Source: an uncultured Oscillospiraceae bacterium (GTDB lineage: Bacteria > Bacillota > Clostridia > Oscillospirales > Oscillospiraceae). From it: 19,478 nucleotides of DNA. The notes beneath the pieces were generated by a model that saw nothing but the letters and a program-made list of their open reading frames with translations, was not told where the DNA came from and did not search any database. The position numbers and the translations under genes were made by a program. This document shows positions 15,937 to 19,478 of the stretch, piece after piece (the stretch's first letter is position 1; each line of letters opens with the position of its first letter). The stretch is taken from positions 1 through 19,478 of the forward strand of contig CAKTKX010000007.1 of assembly GCA_934572365.1 (NCBI GenBank). Reading direction: 5' to 3'.

Positions 15937-17099
15937 TGCACCTCGTCCTTTTCAAGCATAGCCAAGATTTTCCCGGCCTGTTTTACGTTGTTTTTCTCTT
16001 TCAGAATAAATTCCCGGGCGGCCATACCCTTCTCAAATAGAGCATCCGCGGGCTTGGCGAAAATCCGCTCCAGCTTTTCCGCGATGGCGTCGGCGGTTTC
16101 TTCCTCCAGCAGGTACACATAAGGGTGATATTCCTTCGGCATTCCCGGCAAAACCGTGGTCAGCACCGGGGTTCCCGTGGACATATATTCCATTGTCTTG
16201 GAGGGGAAGGAATATTTCACGTATTCCTCGCCTGTCGGCCGGGGGTTGACCAGCAGCGTTGCTGCCATCTCCCGCTCCACAATTTCCGCGTTCAGCAGCA
16301 TTCCGCCGTAGAAAATCCGGGAATCCTCCGCGGCGATCTGGGACAGCTCCTGCACGTAATCCCCGGGGCCGTAAATTTCCAGCCGGGCGTCCGGCAAATC
16401 TGCCTTCTGAAAGCCCTTCACCAGATTTTCCAGGCCGTACTGCTTGCTGACGCCCCCGGCGTACATGCACACCTGGGGACTGGCCTTTCGCGCCAGCGAG
16501 GGTTTCTGCCGCTCCATGGCAATGTCACTATGTCCCTCCAGAATCACATGGGGCTTTCCCTTCGGGTTCAGATAGTCGTTCATGGCCTGGGTCAGCAGCA
16601 CATAGTCCGTGCAGTGACGGATAACAAAATTGGAAAGCTTCTTGGAAAAGGCGCTGCCCCCCAGCATATCCGGCAAATCCGTCACAATGCCCACGCACCG
16701 TCTTCCCCGCAACTTCGCCGCCAGCAGACCGGCCAAAGCCGTCATCCTGTTCAGGCAGTCCACCACCACCGCCGAATCCTTCCCCCCAAGGCACGCTGTG
16801 CGGAAAAAGGTTCCCACGCCCACAAATACGGCCTTGACAACGGGATTCCGGACGGCTGGAATATAGCGGTAGCACGCGCCGCCCTCGGTCTCCCGGGGCA
16901 GACGGACAAAGGGCTTTTTCAGAACCTCCCGGTTCACCGGCGGGTTCGCCACCACGTCCACCTTTGCCCCGGCGGCAAGCCCTTCAATGAGCAGGCGGTG
17001 GTATTTCTGAGACTGAAAGGCGGGCTTCCGGGGGGCGTCCGCAAACAGCTGACGGTACACCCGGTCGGAGCAGGTCGTCACAGCGTAAATGATGTGCAT
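15933..17099 (-). CDS. GT4 family glycosyltransferase (FPSK-EYM subgroup)
   Basis: GT-B glycosyltransferase of 388 residues. It begins MHIIYAVTTCSDRVYRQLF and has an NRMTALAGLLAAKLRGRR helix pair at about 117-134 and LLTQAMNDYLNPKGKP at about 168-183. The donor motif is FPSKTMEYMSTGTPV at 298-312, with E304 as the conserved second glutamate. The usual first glutamate of E-x7-E is not in its common context, which is normal for this subgroup. Start is 3 bases after the preceding stop (17103), with a weak G-rich site (GATGGGGG) before it, so it may depend on translation of the gene before. The end overlaps the next GT4. Predicted to add one sugar of the LicD-linked repeat; donor unknown. Confidence 0.9.
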   Translation of the reverse strand: MHIIYAVTTCSDRVYRQLFADAPRKPAFQSQKYHRLLIEGLAAGAKVDVVANPPVNREVLKKPFVRLPRETEGGACYRYIPAVRNPVVKAVFVGVGTFFRTACLGGKDSAVVVDCLNRMTALAGLLAAKLRGRRCVGIVTDLPDMLGGSAFSKKLSNFVIRHCTDYVLLTQAMNDYLNPKGKPHVILEGHSDIAMERQKPSLARKASPQVCMYAGGVSKQYGLENLVKGFQKADLPDARLEIYGPGDYVQELSQIAAEDSRIFYGGMLLNAEIVEREMAATLLVNPRPTGEEYVKYSFPSKTMEYMSTGTPVLTTVLPGMPKEYHPYVYLLEEETADAIAEKLERIFAKPADALFEKGMAAREFILKEKNNVKQAGKILAMLEKDEVQ

Positions 17100-17102
17100 G
17101 GG

Positions 17103-18209
17103 TTAACCCCCATCTTTTTCAAAAATTGCAACGTGGGCTTTCGCCATGTTTTCAATAGTGTAGGTGCGGATCTTTTCCAGAGAAGCCGTCCCCATTTTCT
17201 CCAAATCCGAGGACAGAAGCTCCTTCATCTTTCCGGCAAGGGCGGCAGCGTCCTCCACAGGCACGATACTTCCGTTGACACCCTCCTCCACCAGCTCCAG
17301 ACCGGCGACGCACCGGTCGGTGGTGATGACGGGCAAACCGTAGGCCATGGCCTCGTTGATGACCAGCCCCCAAATGTCCTCCCGGGTGGGCAGGACGAAC
17401 AAGTCCGCCGCTCTGTAATACCGGCTGAGCGCTTCCTTTTTCTGGAACCCCACGAAATGGACATTATCCAGCCCCAGAGAGGTGCGCATCTGCAAATATT
17501 CTTCCGTCGGTTCGCCGCCGACAATGTAAATCCCCACGTCCTTGTTAAGCGAACAGGCGGCGTGCATCAGGATGTCAAAGCCCTTTCTCCGGATAAACTG
17601 GCCGATGGCCAGCACCATCCGCTTTTCCGGAACGCCCAGCTCTTCTTTCAGCGCTTGTTTTTCGGCGGCGGAGGGGACGGCGGGGAGGATGTCCTTTTCA
17701 AACACGGAAGAAAAGGGGTAAAAATGAATGCGGCTTTCCTCCGCCCCGTAGTGGACGAGAAATTCCGTGGTGTACCGCCCCGAGCTGAGCCACTGATCCG
17801 CCTTGCGCACCAGCGACTTTTTGTACAGATACTTTGCTTTCCGCTCCTGGCGGATCAGGCCGCCGTCTACTTCCATGTAAAAGGGAATTTTCCTTCTGCG
17901 CAGCCACCGCATCGCAAGGATCGCCGTGGGCGAGGAATAGCCGCAGATCACGATGGCGTCATAGGGCTTTTTCAGCCATTCGGTCACATCCAGGCACAGG
18001 TTTTCCCCCAGAAAATGGGCGACGCACCGGCTCAGCTGCACCGGGCGGTAAGCGCCGCCACCGGAAACGAACCAATCGGCACTGCGGTTTTTCTGGTCTT
18101 CCACCCGGTCGGTGAACAGCACCGTCACATCCATGCTTTTTGCCAGCTCGTCGTAAAAGTGAACCCGGTAGGGGGAAGCGTAGTTCGTCAGGAACAGCAC
18201 TCGTTTCAT
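17103..18209 (-). CDS. GT4 family glycosyltransferase
   Basis: GT-B glycosyltransferase of 368 residues, beginning MKRVLFLTNYASPYRVHFYD. It has VICGYSSPTAILAMRWL at about 87-103, IGQFIRRKGFDIL at 202-214 and TREDIWGLVINEAM at 275-288. In that motif D278 and E286 keep the x7 spacing, so the first glutamate is replaced by aspartate, a form common in this subgroup. The frame is open to a TTG at 18236, which overlaps the LicD gene, but the ATG at 18209 gives a proper N-terminus and has GGAGAGG 10 bases upstream. It is the first glycosyltransferase after licD-like in this unit. Specificity is unknown. Confidence 0.92.
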   Translation of the reverse strand: MKRVLFLTNYASPYRVHFYDELAKSMDVTVLFTDRVEDQKNRSADWFVSGGGAYRPVQLSRCVAHFLGENLCLDVTEWLKKPYDAIVICGYSSPTAILAMRWLRRRKIPFYMEVDGGLIRQERKAKYLYKKSLVRKADQWLSSGRYTTEFLVHYGAEESRIHFYPFSSVFEKDILPAVPSAAEKQALKEELGVPEKRMVLAIGQFIRRKGFDILMHAACSLNKDVGIYIVGGEPTEEYLQMRTSLGLDNVHFVGFQKKEALSRYYRAADLFVLPTREDIWGLVINEAMAYGLPVITTDRCVAGLELVEEGVNGSIVPVEDAAALAGKMKELLSSDLEKMGTASLEKIRTYTIENMAKAHVAIFEKDGG

Positions 18210-18219
18210 ACCGTTATAA

Positions 18220-18226
18220 CCTCTCC
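18220..18226 (-). promoter_or_regulatory. Ribosome binding site deciding the GT4 start at 18209
   Basis: GGAGAGG on the minus strand lies 10 bases before the ATG at 18209, just after the LicD stop. The spacing is slightly long. It favours this ATG over a TTG further upstream inside the LicD gene. Confidence 0.6.
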
Positions 18227-18232
18227 AAAATC

Positions 18233-19048
18233 TCAAGCGCCGAAATCGATCTGCATGATCTGATGGCGGTTTTCCCGTTCATTTTCCGGCGGAAGCTGCA
18301 TATAGTCTCCGTACAGCGTGGTCAGGAATTTGTCGTATTCCACCGGGGCTTTGAAGGTTTCCCCTTCAAAGCTCACGTCCGTCAATGCCTGACACCACGC
18401 TTTCTCGTAGGCGTCCGGCTTCGTCATGGCACTCTGCTCGCAGACATAGCCGTTTTCCGGCAATGCCGTCGCCAAAGTGTCATACGCCTTTGCAAGGCTT
18501 TCCTGGTCAGAAAACAGCGCCAGCGCCTGATAGTATAGATAGCCAATCCGCTTTTTCCAGAGGATCTTCTCATTCTCCCGCCAGGGCTGATAGTGGGATT
18601 TCATCAGCTTCGTGCGGTAGATCTTCAGCAGACGCCCCGCCGTTTCCTGTCGCTTTCCCGCATCCGGAGACACGGCGTCATAGGGGAAAATGTCCACATA
18701 GAAGCCGTTCTCCGCCAGCTGGTGAGATTTGGCCTCTAAGTACAATGTCCCGCGCTTGCGCACCTTGCCGAAGGGCAGGGCGTAGTTGGGGTCTGTGTAC
18801 CAGGTCTGCCAGCAGTATTCCGGTCTCAGCTTCTCCGGGGCGATGCGGCAGAATTTCTCATAATTCTCCCGCAGCATTCCCACGTCCATATCGTCATCCC
18901 AGGGGATGAACCCCTGATGGCGCACCGCGCCCAGAAGGGTGCCGCAAGTGAGAAAATAGGGAATGTCGTTTTCCTCGCACACCCGGCGGATTTCCTTCGC
19001 AATTTCCAGCTGGGTCAGCTGAACCTTTCTCAGCAGTTCCCGTTCCAT
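18233..19048 (-). CDS. licD: LicD family phosphotransferase
   Basis: 271-residue member of the LicD family, whose studied members transfer phosphocholine (or, in related fukutin-type enzymes, ribitol-phosphate) from a CDP donor onto a glycan. The nucleotidyltransferase-like core is clear: CGTLLGAVRHQGFIPWDDD at 35-53, followed by MDVGM with the acidic pair D51/D53 for metal. NGFYVDIFPYD follows about 70 residues later and the C-terminal LYGDYMQLPPENER is also a LicD hallmark. The frame is open to 19231, but those codons overlap the preceding gene in another frame; the ATG at 19048 has AGGAG 7 bases before it. It sits 4 bases after the polymerase stop. It is probably cytoplasmic and modifies a lipid-linked repeat. 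Choline itself is not shown, since no licA- or licC-like gene is in the window. Confidence 0.92.
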   Translation of the reverse strand: MERELLRKVQLTQLEIAKEIRRVCEENDIPYFLTCGTLLGAVRHQGFIPWDDDMDVGMLRENYEKFCRIAPEKLRPEYCWQTWYTDPNYALPFGKVRKRGTLYLEAKSHQLAENGFYVDIFPYDAVSPDAGKRQETAGRLLKIYRTKLMKSHYQPWRENEKILWKKRIGYLYYQALALFSDQESLAKAYDTLATALPENGYVCEQSAMTKPDAYEKAWCQALTDVSFEGETFKAPVEYDKFLTTLYGDYMQLPPENERENRHQIMQIDFGA

Positions 19049-19052
19049 GTGA

Positions 19053-19478
19053 TCACTCCTTCCAAATAAGCGGCAGTCCCCGTTCCGCCAGCGCCATGAC
19101 CGGGAACAGCCAAAGGAACATGTCCGCAATGAGATTCTGTGTATTAAAAGATAGGAACAGAATGACGACCAGCGCCAGATTCGCCCAGATCTTCCGCTCC
19201 TTCTGCCACACCAGCGCGACCCAGCAGGCAATGTGCAACAGCGCCGCCGGAATTCCGAAGGCGGAGAAAAGGACGAGGGTGGACGTGGTATTGTTGGCGG
19301 TGGCGTACAGCACCTCCGCTATCTTCGCGCCAAAAACGGGATGGTGCAGGAAAATGGAAATATCCGTCGCAATGGCGTCCATTCTCTCCACCGAGGAATC
19401 CTGCCCGTTGACAAATTTGCCGATGGCCATGTCGTAAACTTCCCAGTAGAGGACGTTTTTCCGGGCAATGGAAACGCC
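19053..19478 (-). CDS. Wzy/O-antigen-ligase-type polymerase, 5' end cut by window
   Basis: Only the C-terminal 141 residues are present; the frame is open through base 19478, so the start lies beyond the window. Visible features are RMDAIATDISIFLHHPVFGA, a soluble loop whose hPxfG pattern is usual before the last helices of Wzy/O-antigen-ligase proteins, then NNTTSTLVLFSAFGIPAALL, matching the H/N-N-T...FG motif of that family. Two or three hydrophobic helices follow, to a short cytoplasmic tail WKE. Such proteins polymerise undecaprenyl-linked repeats outside the membrane. The stop is 4 bases before licD, and the flippase is at the other end of the same unit, supporting a polymerase role. 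An O-antigen ligase or another multi-spanning EPS protein remains possible. Confidence 0.75.
   Translation of the reverse strand, partial: GVSIARKNVLYWEVYDMAIGKFVNGQDSSVERMDAIATDISIFLHHPVFGAKIAEVLYATANNTTSTLVLFSAFGIPAALLHIACWVALVWQKERKIWANLALVVILFLSFNTQNLIADMFLWLFPVMALAERGLPLIWKE
19056..19060 (-). promoter_or_regulatory. Ribosome binding site deciding the LicD start at 19048
   Basis: AGGAG on the minus strand, in the last codons of the polymerase gene, sits 7 bases before the ATG at 19048. It supports that start over any upstream codon in the same frame. Confidence 0.65.

Noticed and set aside
13798..18263. Two very long open frames on the plus strand (13798-16122, 774 codons, and 16125-18263, 712 codons).
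   Set aside because: They lie antisense to well-supported GT2 and GT4 genes. The products are rich in His, Arg, Gln and Pro with no recognisable domain. High-GC codon use on the minus strand removes stops from the opposite strand, which explains them.
19049..19231. N-terminal extension of the LicD protein up to base 19231.
   Set aside because: It overlaps the polymerase gene in another frame, is rich in Arg, Ser, Trp and Cys, and precedes a start with a good ribosome site at the expected family position.
1..19478. Insertion sequences, tRNA genes, CRISPR arrays or prophage remnants.
   Set aside because: No transposase or integrase frames, terminal inverted repeats, tRNA-like cloverleaf sequences or regularly spaced repeats were seen. 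Shared stretches between GT2 genes are explained by gene paralogy.

Overview
The window is a dense cell-surface polysaccharide biosynthesis and export locus. All 18 supported genes lie on the minus strand, so transcription runs from high to low coordinates. Genes overlap or are separated by a few bases, with one exception: a 114-base gap at 12136-12249. Purine-rich Shine-Dalgarno sites (AGGAGG type), high GC, normal TGA/TAA stops, a LicD-family protein and an EpsD-like glycosyltransferase suggest a Gram-positive, probably Clostridia-class (Oscillospiraceae-like) gut-type bacterium. This is inference from style; no marker gene is present.

Upstream unit (19478 to 12250, in transcription order): the C-terminal end of a Wzy/O-antigen-ligase-type polymerase (cut by the window), a LicD-family phosphotransferase, three GT4 glycosyltransferases, one GT2 glycosyltransferase, and a Wzx-type lipid-linked-oligosaccharide flippase. 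It ends in a clear intrinsic terminator (12210-12239). This is most of a Wzx/Wzy-dependent pathway. The initiating phosphoglycosyl transferase and chain-length regulators are not in the window and would have to lie upstream or elsewhere.

Downstream unit (12135 to beyond 1): it starts from a near-consensus sigma-A promoter (TTGCAA, 17 bp, TATAAT at 12170-12198). It encodes an EpsD-like GT4, a signal-less polysaccharide deacetylase-family protein, two GT4s, three GT2s, a Wzm-type ABC permease, a Wzt-type ABC ATPase with a C-terminal carbohydrate-binding-like domain, another GT4, and two tandem related GT2s, the last cut by the window edge. This looks like an ABC-transporter-dependent polysaccharide pathway.

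The unusual aspect is therefore the adjacency of two export logics, Wzx/Wzy flippase-polymerase and Wzm/Wzt ABC exporter. A terminator and promoter packed into about 70 bases separate them, and at least 13 glycosyltransferases (7 GT4, 6 GT2) lie in the window. Either two polymers are made from neighbouring operons, or one polymer uses parts of both. No RNA genes, CRISPR, insertion sequences or plus-strand genes were found, and no gene-free stretch exceeds 300 bases.
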